Positions 35,046 through 47,900 of a stretch of 64,000 nt of DNA are shown here, piece after piece. The position numbers were made by a program, and so were the translations under genes. Each line of letters begins with the position of its first letter. Positions within the stretch are counted from its first letter, which is position 1. The stretch spans positions 8,299,466 through 8,363,465 of the forward strand of contig NC_135724.1 in the NCBI RefSeq assembly GCF_964656455.1, in the 5' to 3' direction. The stretch comes from Halichoerus grypus. Its lineage: Eukaryota > Chordata > Mammalia > Carnivora > Phocidae. The notes beneath the pieces are model-generated. The model made no database searches. It saw only the letters and a program-made list of their open reading frames with translations, and was not told the origin of the DNA.

Positions 35046-35514
35046 CGTATTTGCATTATACCGAACTCAGTATTTCCTCATATAGGATGAATTTGACCTT
35101 TCTCAGGGAACAGGTTCATATAGGGCAAGGAGGAACAGCAGGTCTTAGGAATTATGAAGACATTGTGCTCCTGTCTATAGGATCATGAAATACTGTATAT
35201 TGTGATGTATATTGTGATAATGATGAGAATCATTATTGAAGATATGGAAATTAGTTGTGTATCAACATGACCTAACCAATTCAAATATATGCTTTCTTTC
35301 CAGATGGCCTATCTATAATATTATAAAAAAATCTAGCTACTGCTTCTTCCTGGGATCTCAACTAAAATATATCTTCTTGAGGCTGTTTCTAATTTTTCCA
35401 TGCCTTCAGACAAAAATCAGTAATTTCTTTATCCTTTAGAATAAAAGTAAATAATATTCTTTAAAAATGCACAGATTGAATATTTTCTAATGTAATAATT
35501 GGCTTACATGTCCA

Positions 35515-35640
35515 GTGTAATAAACTGAGCTCTCCACTAGAAAAATGACAATGTCTTATTTGCCTTTTCATATATATAATTTAGCATAGTAACTTGAAGA
35601 TGATAAATGCTCAATAAAAATGTATAGAATGAATCAATAT
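35515..35640 (+). mobile_element. L2 3' end, plus orientation
   Basis: TGAGCTCTCCACTAG, ACAATGTCTTATTTGCC and GATAAATGCTCAATAAAAATG, then TAGAATGAATCAAT, fit the L2 end in sense orientation. Confidence 0.65.
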
Positions 35641-36358
35641 AGTAACAAATTTTATAGTCAAGAGATTAAGCAATACAAAAGAAATATCAAATATGGCTAT
35701 GAAATCTTTATAAGAACCAGAAAGTCCTGGGGATAAATGTTGGGCTTTAATTTCTTGTTTTCATGTGAAGTTGACATTTGACAAAGTTTTAAAAGTAAAG
35801 TGAACAATAGGACTTGGCTTTCTGGTACATAGTTTAGTGTAGAAGACATGAATTCTGCTGCAGGGCCAGATGAGTCATGTGAAGATTATAAAAAAATTTT
35901 ATTTTCCTTGAGTTTCATTGATTTCACGACAAGGAATTTAAGCTTAAAAGGAGAGGAAGAAAAAAGGGTATGATATGTCTGTAATATTGGTAGAATGCAG
36001 GAAATCTTGTCTGTCAAGGGATAAAGAAAATCAATAGAAGGAAGTCTCAGCAGTTCCTGGGAGGAATTATTATAAAGTGTATCAGAAATCAATGTTCATG
36101 ACTTTGGATGGCACAACATATGGATCAGAGATAACATGAACTTGAGATTCAAATCCAAGTAGAAAAACATAATTGCAAAGATATCACTAAGTCCTGAGAC
36201 CTAAAATATAGGCATGTTAAAAAATGTACATTGTTCAACAGGAACATGTCTGATGGAAAATGTGCCAGTTATCAACTGCCATGTCTTGGAAGGCAACTAA
36301 TAAGGTACACATTCATGTACTTGAGAATGTAAGCATAATAGAGTACATGTGAATGGAG

Positions 36359-36575
36359 AAGAGAGAAATGAAGAGACATAAAGAAATAAGGAATTGGAAA
36401 GAGAGGGAGAGAGAGAGATTACAGATCTGAGAGAGAAAAGGAAAGAGAGAGGAGCAGGGAGGAGAAAGAGAACGGAAAAGAGAAAGACTGGGAAGAGAAA
36501 AAGCAGGGAGGAGAGGGCGAGAGGAGGAAAGGAAAGGAGGAAGGCAGGAAGGGAGGGAGGAAGGGAGAGAGGCTA
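36359..36575 (+). repeat. Long polypurine (GA-rich) tract
   Basis: About 215 bases are almost only A and G on the plus strand, with only a few pyrimidines. They include GAGAGGGAGAGAGAGAGA and repeats of GGAAGG and GGAGGAAGG type. The 60-residue frame through it (Arg, Glu, Lys and Gly only) is a compositional artefact. Confidence 0.95.
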
Positions 36576-37089
36576 AAGCTATTCCAGTCAGATGGAAAAA
36601 TGGAAAAGAATAAATGATATGAACAGATGATGTGTCTTGATAACAGATTGTGATAGGGAAGGCTATATTTTTAAAGATATGTGTGGATGAGTTCCTCTAC
36701 TAAATTAAGAATTATAATTATCCTCAAGTAAGTATTTGAAGTGAGTGTTTGAAAAGAGATTGGAATTTTTGTGGTCTTAGAGGATAAAACTGGCATAGAT
36801 AGATGAAAGGTATAAGAAAGGGTTTTTCTTCTCAATTTACTACAGTCATTTATAGTTTGAGCTATTCAGGAACAGCCTGTAATATCTCATGAGATAGTAT
36901 TTTCCTACCACAAGAAGTTTCAAGAAGAAATTGTCTGATTCTTTCTCTTGAATTTTGAAGAAGAAATGCATACATTTACCAGGAGGTTGTTTTAGATGCT
37001 TCTAAGAACACTTACAGCCTGTGAATTTATGAAACATCTTCCTAAAATCAAAGACATTTCACATGGGTTTCTCAAATCTCTTTGATTAT

Positions 37090-37440
37090 CTTGTATCTTC
37101 ACTCATCTTTCCCTAACCCCGCTGAACAAAGGTACTTTCTTATCAGAGCTTTTTTCTCCCCATCTGTACTCCTCATTTACCCTCTTCATCCCTCCCCCTA
37201 CTTGCTGTTCCTCAACTTAATCCTATCAACTCCTGCTAATTCACCTAAAAATATATTGGCTTCCACTACCTTTGAAAGCCTTCTCTGAGATTGGTCACCA
37301 CCTCAGGCTAGCATTTCACTCCTCCTTCACTGACCCCCTTCACTTGCTGCCAAATCCACATCACTCACTCATCCCAACTCTTTGCAATTTGATTTGTCTC
37401 AGAAGTTCAATAAAATCTATTCTCTTAAATCACAAATGAC
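37090..37440 (+). mobile_element. Possible L2 internal fragment
   Basis: CT-rich sequence with CACTCCTCCTTCACTGACC and AAATCACAAATGACTTGTTAA resembles the L2 reverse-transcriptase region in style. Weak; it could be unique sequence. Confidence 0.3.
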
Positions 37441-38799
37441 TTGTTAATTTCAGTTATATAATCTCTCACTGATTAAGATGTGACAAGGCAGAAGATTCAG
37501 TGTAATATCTGGAAGAGACTTTTAAGAATTAGATAAACCCAGACATAGAATTGGCTGTATTATGAGGCAGTGATTTTCCAAACACTGTATGGGATGTATG
37601 TAATTACCACTGTATGGTAATGTATGTAAGCTCCCTTCTCTAATTTATCTGCTTCTGGTAAGGGTTCTCCCCACTGCGTGTTCTGGATGATGCATCAGAT
37701 AAGGTGTACTGAAGGCAAGCAACATGAGCTCTCTCTTGCTAACTCAAGCATAATATGATTTATTGGAAACATCTTGAGAGCTCATTAATTCTGGGTATCC
37801 TGGTAATGGTTAGGAACCAAGGTGATTGGGGATGATGAAGCATAGGACTGCTCTAGTAAGAACAGGCTCCTCAGACCCTCCTCCTCCCATTAGTACCTTT
37901 CCTTTGGTTTTAGCACCATAATGTCAAGATCCAATGTTTTGCCAGACATGGAGATAGCACACAGCCTGACTCTTTCCCTTTCCATATTTTAAGGAAAACC
38001 ATTCATTTTCTATAGAGGAAGAGAAGCACTTGAATTTGCATATAATAGGGGGGGAGTTTTTAAAAATCCCTCCAAACTACTGGCATGTTCTTACAAAAGG
38101 GGAGTAAATTGTGAGCAGGAGAAACTGACAAATACCTAGTTTAGAAACAAAAATGTACCTTATAATCTTTCCCAATTAAAATCTCACCTGAGTTAAGGCA
38201 ACGTGCCACAAAAATGGTTTTTAAGTGATTTCTAATGACCTCGAATCTCTTTGTTAGCTTCATCAGACATGTTAGAGACTGAAAACTCTTCTGTCAAGTC
38301 CAGAGGTTTTGGGAACCGCCCCCCCATGCCATCACATCTGGTCTTTTGGAGAAACCGCACCATAGATAACATTTATTACTGCTGTAGGATGATGTGTTAC
38401 TGCCCATGTCTGTGTGTTTCAGTTCTGTTCTCCCTGCCCTGATACTCACTTTATATCGTTATTAATGTGAGGTTGCCACATCGCTGACACCATGCCTCAC
38501 GGTATCACTAACACTGCTAATTCTCAGCGGATGGCCACATTTCTAATCCACAGTATGTTGCTCCGTGGTGGATGCGCTATCTGCTTCCCAGCATCGTGGC
38601 TCACATACCATTAAGTGGAGGCTCAAATATCTAACCAGCAGCCTTTCCTGTTGCCTCAAGCTGTTCCTTCTTGTCTCAGTGTTTTTCTGCCTCTTTTTCC
38701 TTTCATTGTTTTTGCTGGCAACTCAGTGCATTCCCATAGAGCAAGAGATGGAATTAACATTACTTCCCTAAGGAAGTGAGGAAGGGAAAGAAACCATCA

Positions 38800-38965
38800 G
38801 TCATTGACTGCCTACTTTTTCCAGATACTGCACATATGCCTGCTTATTCAACTATCCCTGAAATCTTATAAGAAAAGTGGTATTGTTCCAAACTAATTGA
38901 CAGGAAAGCTGAATTTGGGTAAAGTAACTTGGCTAAGGTCTCAACTTGTCTACCTTACTGCATAC
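38800..38965 (-). mobile_element. MIR SINE
   Basis: Inverted MIR: GACTGCCTACTTTTTCCAG, CTGCTTATTCAACTATCCC, AATTGACAGGAAAGCTGAATTTGGGTAAAG, TAACTTGGCTAAGGTC. Confidence 0.65.
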
Positions 38966-39354
38966 TGAGATGGTTTCCTTCATATCACAATGCCTTTCTA
39001 AGCAACATATTAGAATTTGTTGCTGTGCTTATCATATCCTTTATATTTTGTGAGAAATCATGTTCATTGCCTTTTTCATAATTATTATTGAATATGACCT
39101 CCCAGAACACTTAATTGTTTCAAACAAGTTTAATTTTTAATTATAAAAGCAATGGAAGTGTAGCATGGAAATTTGAAACCAGACAAAAGAAAATGCATTA
39201 ACATTTGCACCTTTGGGAAAACTTCCCAGAAATGGGTGTGACATTGACTGTGGCACAGGGGCCAATTCACAGGTCAAGGTTGTGTGGTCAGAGCAGAGAC
39301 CGGAAAATGGTATTTCTAGATTCTCAGATATGAAGATTAAGAATCCAAGATGTT

Positions 39355-39566
39355 GGGGCGCCTGGGTGGCTCAGTCGTTAAGCGTCTGCCTTCGGCTCAG
39401 GTCATGATCCCAGGGTCCTGGGATCGAGCCCCGCATCGGGCTCCCTGCTCGGCGGGAAGCCTGCTTCTCCCTCTCCCACTCCCCCTGCTTGTGTTCCTCT
39501 CTCGCTGTGTCTCTCTCTCTCAAATAAATTAAAAAAAAAATCTTTAAAAAAAATTAAAAAAAAAAA
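39355..39566 (+). mobile_element. Young carnivore SINE (arctoid type)
   Basis: Near-consensus copy from GGGGCGCCTGGGTGGCTCAG to a long A-rich tail, with the CTTGTGTTCCTCTCTCGCTGTG block. The duplication AAGAATCCAAGATGTT / AAGAATCCAAGTTGTT is at 39,339-39,354 and 39,567-39,582. Confidence 0.97.
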
Positions 39567-39582
39567 AAGAATCCAAGTTGTT

Positions 39583-41244
39583 GATGAAGAGTAGTAATGA
39601 GCTAGGGCAAGAAGTGGAGAGTTTGGGGATGGTGATGCTGGAGAGGAGTTGACCTACCTTCCTCCTCCTATTTTTCATTCTTTTAAAAATTTTGGCATTT
39701 ACAAATGAATTCAGTGCATTTTAATTATCACCTAGAATATTCTGTCCCCTATTAGGGATTCCATAAACATTTATTTAATTGAACCTTTTTTCAATGACTA
39801 ATATAGAGGTATTCAACATTTATGCATTTGTGTGTGGATAATTCTTACACTAGAGGCATTAAATTATAGTGGAAAAAACAGAGTGCTTTAATGTTGCTAA
39901 ATATTTAAGTGTGCTCTGAAGGTTGTTTCTGAAAGCCTATTACTGCTTTCTTTAAGAGAGCAGTAAATTGTGAATGCATTTAGCCTTGTTGTTCTTCCAA
40001 ATGAAAATATGATAAAAAGGAATAAGGCATTTCATCTTTTGGTTTATGATGAAGATCAGGATTTGTCCTTTGGTTAGAGTCAATGTGGAAAATAAATTCT
40101 AAATGCCACCTTGCTTTTTTAAACTAAAGTTGTTTCCACAATATGCTTTCTCATGCAACTCTTACTCTACAACAAATGGAAGAATAATGTTAAGATAAAG
40201 AACACTGGAATATGGGTGAGGGAATGGGTTATTGAACTAAGAGTTCAGTCGAGGTACTAAGAAAGGTAGACTCTTTCAGATCAGGGTAAATTGTGAAGTA
40301 GGTGTTTATATTCACAACGATATTAAAATTATGTGCCATTTCAAATCATTTTCAACTGTCCCTGAATCCATGCTCTCCTTATATAAATCCTCTTATGTCA
40401 GGGAACCACCAGAACAAAAGCCCCACCTCTTTCCCCAAAGGCAATGTAACAAAATAAAGATATTTATTATGGGACGAATATTTGGGTGCAGGAAATTTCT
40501 CATAATCACCTTTATTTATTTTTTAGATTTTTTTTTATTTGACAGAGCACAAACAAGGGGAGAGGCAGGGCAAGGGACAGAGGAAGAGGGACAAGCAAGC
40601 TCCCTACTGAGCAGGGAGCCCGATGTGGGACTCAATTCCAGGACCCTGGGATCATGACCTGAGTCGAAGGCAAAAGCTTAACCGTCTGAGCCACCCAGAC
40701 GCCCCTCATAATCGCCTTTAAATTATGTGTCTGGTTATACTGGATTACAAACATTATTCCCATAAACATTAATTTTGCTCATCTTTGTGTACTATAAATG
40801 CATTAAAAAGTATTTTTATGCAGTAGGTATTTGTGTTGAATAAAAGTCCTGAGACCAAGATTTAAGAGGAAATTGAACTCACTTTATGTTTCATATCACC
40901 TTGAGCCCGTGAGAAGCACTTTGTGGGGAAAGCAACAGAAAAAACATGTATTATCAACCAAATACTGTATTTTTTTAGGATAAGCTATTTTTAGTGTTCT
41001 CTAAAGAATAAAGGAAGAATTCATGTACCAGAATGAAGAAAATATGGAGACATTTTGATTGGAAAGTACATGCAAAAAAATAAACCAACCCCATAATTTA
41101 ATTGATTGGACAAATAATTAATGAAAAGAGAAAGAAAGGTTATTATAATGTCATTCTAGTAGAAAACATCTATAGTTTTGTAAAGACCAAGATATTAGGA
41201 GTAAGAAATGGAAAGCAATGGGTATAAAGAAGGGGTAAGGTGTT
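39583..41244. other. Intergenic, only one SINE recognised
   Basis: Outside the SINE at 40,515-40,705 the sequence is AT-rich and apparently unique. Confidence 0.4.
40515..40705 (-). mobile_element. Carnivore SINE
   Basis: Minus-strand copy ending GGGGCGTCTGGGTGGCTCAG in its own sense. The duplication TCATAATCACCTTTA / TCATAATCGCCTTTA (40,500-40,514 and 40,706-40,720) has one difference. Confidence 0.95.
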
Positions 41245-41262
41245 AGAAATCTCAAGATTGAA

Positions 41263-41462
41263 GGGCACCTGGGTGGCTCAGTCATTAAGTGTTTGCCTTC
41301 AGCTCAGGTCATGATCCCAGGGTCTTGGGATCGAACCCCGCACTGGGCTCCCTGCTCGGCTGGGGGCCTGCTTCTCCCACTCCCACTCCCCCTGCTTGTG
41401 TTCCTGTTCTTGCTGTGTCTCTCTCTCTCTGTCAAATAAATAAATAAAATATTAAAAAAAAA
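41263..41462 (+). mobile_element. Carnivore SINE (arctoid type)
   Basis: Starts GGGCACCTGGGTGGCTCAG and ends AAATAAATAAATAAAATATT plus poly-A. The duplication AGAAATCTCAAGATTGA / AGAAATCACAAGATTGA is at 41,245-41,261 and 41,463-41,479. Confidence 0.96.
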
Positions 41463-41479
41463 AGAAATCACAAGATTGA

Positions 41480-41757
41480 GAAAGAATCCATAGTCATGGT
41501 AGTTATCAAACACTGCTTCCTTGGTTAGTCCTTCTGGCTTCCTATTCTTCTGGTGTGAATGACTTGCTTGTGCATCGTCTTTCTTAGACTCTGGGAGATT
41601 CTTCCTTAACTGTGATTTTCGGTGGTCTAATACGAAGTCAGTGATGGAGAGATACTTCATGGGGGCTGGTACAGGCATGGGGCAGAGGGTAACTTTAAGA
41701 ATTAAACCATTATCGTCTTTGTACAGGTTTGTAATTTCTGTGGCAATACAACTTCCT
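41480..41757 (-). pseudogene. Unidentified ORF remnant, possible old pseudogene
   Basis: On the minus strand a frame of about 93 codons is open from 41,757 to 41,480. It includes the pieces ITNLYKDDNGLILKVTLC, MKYLSITDFVLDHRKSQ and KKDDAQASHSHQKNRKPEG, is mixed in composition, and does not look like LINE-1 or an LTR product I recognise. A SINE follows at its end. Upstream the frame has stops, although pieces of other frames look protein-like too. It may be chance, an exapted repeat, or a decayed processed gene copy. Confidence 0.2.
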
Positions 41758-42532
41758 TAAGCTTTGGCAGGCTTCATGTTTATTTGCTTTCAATAAGCTC
41801 CCCATGAAGTTAATCATACATATGGTTCTCAAATATAATGATCTCTGCTTTTGTTTACTGCTTGTGTTTGCACATCTCTCTCCTCCTTGATTTAATGGCA
41901 ATTACCTTGAGGCCATGTGAAATAGTAGATATGGGGAAGAAGGAGACACCCTTGATTTGACTGGTACAATTGGGCTAACTCTTAGAAAATCATCTCTCTT
42001 GTTTCTTGGGTTACACACACATTTGGCTTTTCCAATCCTGTAAAGCTGCAAACTGCTGGACTCGAAGTCAATTTAAATGGCAGTCCATAGCAGAAACAGC
42101 TTCCTTTAGTAAAATTCCATTCCTTTTCATTTTTCTCAGTATCTGAAAGTATCGAAAAGCAGCCAAGTCATATCAATATTACGAACTTTTCCAAACTGTT
42201 ACCTACAGATTTATTAGTCAAAGTTTCTACTCCCAAATTTTCTATTGAACTTTGTTTATCAGAAATTTATTTGAACTCTTTGCTCACCTTCATATTCTAT
42301 GGACGTGTACCATGTCCAACATATTTTAATTTCTAATTACTTCTCAAATGCTATAATAATTTCCTATCTCCCTATTACCATTTGGACAAGCTGTTTAGAA
42401 GAATGCTGACAGGAGGCAGAAGTCATTTAGAAAATAAATTATTTTTTGATAGACAAACTATATTCAAATAATAATCAAGGAATGACTCTATATTATAAAT
42501 ATGTTGTCAGTTTAAAATACATCTGCATTCAT

Positions 42533-43726
42533 GAGAACTGGGGAAGATGGTAGAGTAGAGAGACCCTGTGCTCTCCCCCATCTTATGTTTATAACTAGAT
42601 ATCATCCACATCAAGTCAGTAAACTGGAGAGCGATCTGAAGACTAGCAGGACAAACTACAGGACTAAATATAGAGAAGAAGCTGTCTCTGAAAGCTTAGG
42701 AAGGTCAGGAAGGCAGAAGGAAGCTGTGCATGCAGAGAAGGCAGAGAAACAGGCCCTCGCACCAGGGAGCTCACACCAGGAAGACTAATCCCTATAAGGT
42801 TTGGTTTTAAAAACCAAAGGGGCTGAATTCTGTGAGTTTTTAAAACCAGTGGGACTCGAAAACTGGAGTTTTAAAATTCAGCTGACTCAGCACCGGGTGA
42901 GCTGGAGGGCGAGTGATAGATAGCAGCCTGTGTGGAGAGGCAACATTAAAAAAAAAAAAAAAAAAAGCAGTTTACACGACACTGGGGGCAAACAGGAGAC
43001 AGATCCGTTCATACTGATTTTGGAGTGTGTTGGGGGTCTTTGAAAACGAGGGAGATGGCAGGCGCCATTTTCCTCCCCCAGCCTAAGCACAGGGACACCT
43101 ATGGGAGGTGGTACTGCACAGACTCTTGCTCCCTAACCTGCTAGCAGTGTGCTATGCCCAAGAGTTCTCTGGAGGACTTGCCCACTGCAAGCCCCTTGGC
43201 CCTGGGCTCAGGGCAAATTTTGTTACAGCATCATGTGCACTGTACCCAGCCACTGGGCACACAGTTGCTGCTGTGCACTGCACCCATTTGATGCACTGCA
43301 TCTAGCCATGCATCTCCATGGCCTGGACCCCAGCCCCCAGTACCTGCAGCACTTCAGGGTTTCTGACATAGGACTAATCCCCTGCACAAATTTTGCTAAT
43401 AATCCCCCCACCCCCACTCCCAAGGTCTCTGTCCATCAACTCCCTTACAGCTGGTCTGCCTGGGTTCCACTAACACCACAGAGGGCAAGCATAGCCCACA
43501 ACAGGCAAAGAATGACTGCACTGAAAGGAAAAGTGACTCAGACATAACAGCAGGGCATAAGCAACATACATCGGATACTCTCTTGAAGTGCCAGGTTCTG
43601 GTGACCAGGGGACACAGCATTGTAGGGAACTCCAGAACCTCTTCTTCATAAAGTCACTACTTTCAAGAGCAGAAGACAAAGGCGACTTTCTTAACACACA
43701 GAAACAGATACAGAGAAGCAGACAAA
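42533..43726 (+). promoter_or_regulatory. LINE-1 5' UTR with internal promoter region
   Basis: Starts GAGAACTGGGGAAGATGGTAG, typical of the L1 start (GGxAAGATGGCxG). It runs about 1.2 kb to the first recognisable ORF1 text. Unlike the rest of the element it is relatively GC-balanced. It contains an A20 tract near 42,948-42,966. Any promoter activity today is unknown. Confidence 0.7.
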
Positions 43727-44590
43727 ATGAGGACACAGAGAAATTCGTGTCAAATGAAAGACCAGGACAAGGCCATGGCCAGTGGTCTAAGTGAAAGAGA
43801 TATAAGTAACATGTCTGATAGAGAATTTAAAGCAATGATCGTAAGGATACTCACTGGACTTGAGAAAAGAGTGGAAGACATGAATGAGTCCCTTAACACA
43901 GATAAGAAATAACATAGCAGAGATAAAGGGCTCAATAAACAAAATGAGAAATATGCTTTATAGAATAAACAGCAGAATGGAAGAAGCAGAGAAATGAATT
44001 AGTGACCTAGAAGACAGAGTACTGGAATCTAATCAAGCTGAACAAAAGATAAACAAGAATTATGTTAAACAAGAATAGACTTAGGGAACACAGTGACTCC
44101 ATCAAATGTAATAACATTTGTATTATAGGAGTCCCAGAAGAAAAAGAGAAAAGAGGGCAGAAATTTTATTTGAAGAAATAATAGCTGAAAACTTCTCTAA
44201 TCTGGGGAAGGACACAAATATCTGGATCCAGGAAGCACAGAAAACACCCATCAAAATCAACAAAAGCAGGTCCACACCAAGACATTTTATAATTAAATTG
44301 GCAAAATATAGTGATAAAGAAAAAATTTTAAAAGTGCCAAGACAAAAGAAGTCACTGACTTAGAAGGAAACTCATAAAGTTAGCAGGAGATTTTTCCACA
44401 GAAATTCTACAAGTCAGAAGACAGTGCCATGATACATTCAAAGTGCTGAATGGAAAAATCTGTGGCCAATGAACACTCTATCTAGCAAGGCTATCATTAA
44501 GAATAGAAGGAGAGATAAAGACAAACAAAAACTAAAGGAGTTCATGACCACTAAACCACCCCTGCAAGAAATAGTAAAAGGGACACCTTG
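43727..44590 (+). pseudogene. LINE-1 ORF1 remnant
   Basis: ORF1 encodes the RNA-binding chaperone of the L1 particle. Seen: the coiled-coil start SDREFKAMIVRILTGLEKR (about 43,820), then from 44,180 the RNA-binding part ENFSNLGKDTNIWIQEAQK and RSTPRHFIIKLAKYSDKEK. The C-terminal piece follows in shifted frames (KLKEF near 44,535). Several frameshifts and stops, so no functional protein. Confidence 0.85.
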
Positions 44591-44984
44591 AGTGAAAAGG
44601 AGAGACCAAAAGTGATAGTATAAAGGCAGGACACAAAAGCCATCAAAATGAATATTTCTGTTAAAAATCAGTCAAGAACTCACTAAAAAAAGGATATAAA
44701 ATATTATAACATATACCTAAAATGCGGGGAAGAAAGGAGAAAAGAATGTGTTCAAAATTAAATGGCCACAACTTAATATAGACTGCTATATGCAGAAGAG
44801 GTTATATACAAACCTAATGGTAACCATATATCAAAAACCACTAATAAATATGCAAAGAATAAAGAGAAAGAAATCCAAATATATCACTAAAGAAAATCAG
44901 AAAACTATGAAAGAGAGAAAGACAAGAAAGGATCAGAGAATATCTTCAGAAACAACCACAAAACAAGTAATGAAATGGCAATAA

Positions 44985-47900
44985 ATACATATCGTTCAGT
45001 AATTACTTTGAATACAAATGGACTAAGGGCTCCAAACATAAGACACAGAGTGACAGAATGGATAAGGAAACAAGGCCCATCTATATGCTACCCCCAGGAG
45101 ACTCATTTTAGACCTAAAGACACCTACAGATTGAAAGTGAGGGGATAGAGAAACATCTATGTGCAAATGGACATCAAAAGAAAGCCAGAGTAGCAATACT
45201 TATATTAGACAAGATAGACTTTAAAACAAAGACTGTAATGAGAGACAAAGAAAGACACTATATAATGGTAAAGGGGACAGTCCAACAAGAAGATATAACA
45301 ATTGTAAATATTTATGAACCCAACATAGGAGGACCCAAATACATAAAACCATTAATAACAAACATAAAGGAACTAATCGATAATAATACAGTAATAATAG
45401 GGAACTTTAACACCTGCTTACATCAATGGACAGATCATCAAACAGAAAACCAACAAGGAAACAATGGTCTTTAATGACACACTGGGCCAGATGGATTTAA
45501 CAGATATATTCAGAATGTTTGCATCCTAAAACAACAGAATACACATTCTTTTCAAGTACACATGGAACATTCTCCAAAATAGATCACATATTAGCCCATA
45601 AAACAACCCTCAACAGATTCAAGAAGATTGAAGTCATAACATGCATCTTTTTGACCACAAAGCTATGAAACTAGAAGTCAACCACAATAAAAGTCTGGAA
45701 AAACCACAAATACATGGAGGTTAAATAATATGCTACTAAACAATGAATGGGTCAACCAGGTAATAAAAGAAGAAATAAAAAATGTACATGGAAACAAATG
45801 AAAATCAAAACACAATGGTCCAAAACCTTTGGGATACTGCAAAAGTAGTTCTAAGAAAGAAGTTTATAGCAATACAGGCCTACCTCAAGAAGCAAGAAAA
45901 ATCTCAAACAACCTAACATTACACCTAAAAGGAACTAGAGAAAGAACAACAAACAAGGCCAAAAACCAGTAGAAGGAAGGAAATAATAAGATTAGAGGAG
46001 AAATAAATGATAGAAACTAAACAAATAAAGCAACCAAACCAAACCAAACAGAACCCCCCCAAAACCCAGTAGAGCAGATCAATGAAACCAAGAGTTGGTT
46101 CTTTGAAAAAAATCAATAAAATTGATACACCTCTAGCCATACTTCTCAAGATAAAAAGAGAAAGGACTCAAATAAATAAAATCACAAATGAGACAGGAGA
46201 AATAATAACCAACATCACAGATACACAACCAGATATAAGAGAATATTATGAAAAACTATATACCAACAAAGTGGACAACCTAGAAGAAATGGGTAAATTT
46301 CTAGAAACATATAAACTACCAAAACTGAAACAGGAAGAAATAGAAAATTTGAACAGAATGATAACAAGCAAAGAAATTGAATCAGTAATTAAAAAAAAAA
46401 AACCTCCAAGCAAACAAAAGTTCAGGACCAGATGACTTCACAAACAAATTCTATCAAACATTTGAAGAAGAGTTAATACCTATTCTTCTTAAATGATTCC
46501 AAAAAATAGGAAAGGAAGGAAAACTTCCAAATTGATTCTATGAGGCCACATTATCCTGATACCAAAGCCAGATAAAGACACCACTAAAAAAGAGAACTAC
46601 AGGCTAAGATCCCTTGATGAACGTAGATGCAAAAATCCTCAATAAAATACTAGCAAACCAAATTCAGCAATACATTTATAAAATCATTCACCATGGGCGC
46701 CTGGGTGGCTCAGTCGTTAAGCATCTGCCTTCGGCTCAGGTCATGATCCCAGAGTCCTGGGATCGAGCCCCGCATTGGGCTCCCTGCTCTCCGGGAAGCC
46801 TGCTTCTCCCTCTCCCGCTCCCCCTTCTTGTGTTACCTCTCTCGCTCTCTCTCTCTCTGTTGAAAAATAAATTAAAAAAATCTTTAAAAAAAAAAAATCA
46901 TTCACCATGATCAAGTGGGATTTATTCCTGGGTTGCAAGGGTGGTTCAGCATTTGCAAATCAACCAACTTGATACATCACATCAATGAGAGAAAGGATAA
47001 GAATAATATGATCATTTAAATGGGTGCATAAAAAGCATTTGACAAAGTACAACATCCATTCATGATAAAAGCCCTCAACAAAGTAGGTTTGGAGGGAACA
47101 TACCTCAATGTAATAAAGGCTATATATGAAAAACCCAAAGCTAACTTCATCCTCAATGGGGAAAATCTGAGAGCTTTTCCCCTAAGGTCAGGAACAAGAC
47201 AAAGATGTCCACTCTCACTACTTTTATTCAACATAGTGCTGGAAGTCCTAGCCAGAACAATCAGACAACAAAAATAAAAGGCATCTAAATCAGCAAGGAA
47301 GAAGTCATACTTTCACTATTTGCTAATGAAATATATGCAGAAATATATAGAGAAAACCTGAAAGACCACCAAAAAACTGCTAGAACTGATAAACATATTC
47401 AGTAAAGTTGCAGGATACAAAATCAGTGTACAGAAATCTGTTGCATTTCTATACACCAATAATGATACAGCAGAAGGAGAAATTAAGGAATCAACCCCAT
47501 TTACAATTGCACCAAACACAGTAAGATACCTAGGAATAAACCTAACCAAAGAGGTGAAAGACCTGTACTCTGAAAATTGTAAAACATTGATGAAAGAAAT
47601 TAAAGATGATACAAAGAAATGGAAAGACATTCCATGATCATGGATTGGAGGAACAAATATTTTTAAAATGTCTGTATTATCTAAAGCAATCTACACATTT
47701 AATGCAAACTCTATCAAAATACCAACAGCATTTTTCACAGAACTAGAACAGTCTTAAAATTTGTATAGAACCAGAAAAGAGCCCAAATAGCTAAAGCATT
47801 CTTGAAAAAGAAAAGCAAAGTTCGAGGCATCACAATTCTGGACTTCAAATTATATTACAAAGCTGTAGTAATCACAACAGTATGGTACTTGCACAAAAAC

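Noticed and set aside
36394..36576. 60-codon ORF of Arg, Glu, Lys and Gly
   Set aside because: Direct consequence of the GA-rich tract; no gene signals.
43149..43547. 132-codon ORF with histidine- and proline-rich sequence
   Set aside because: Lies within the LINE-1 5' UTR before ORF1; no known product there and no sign of selection.
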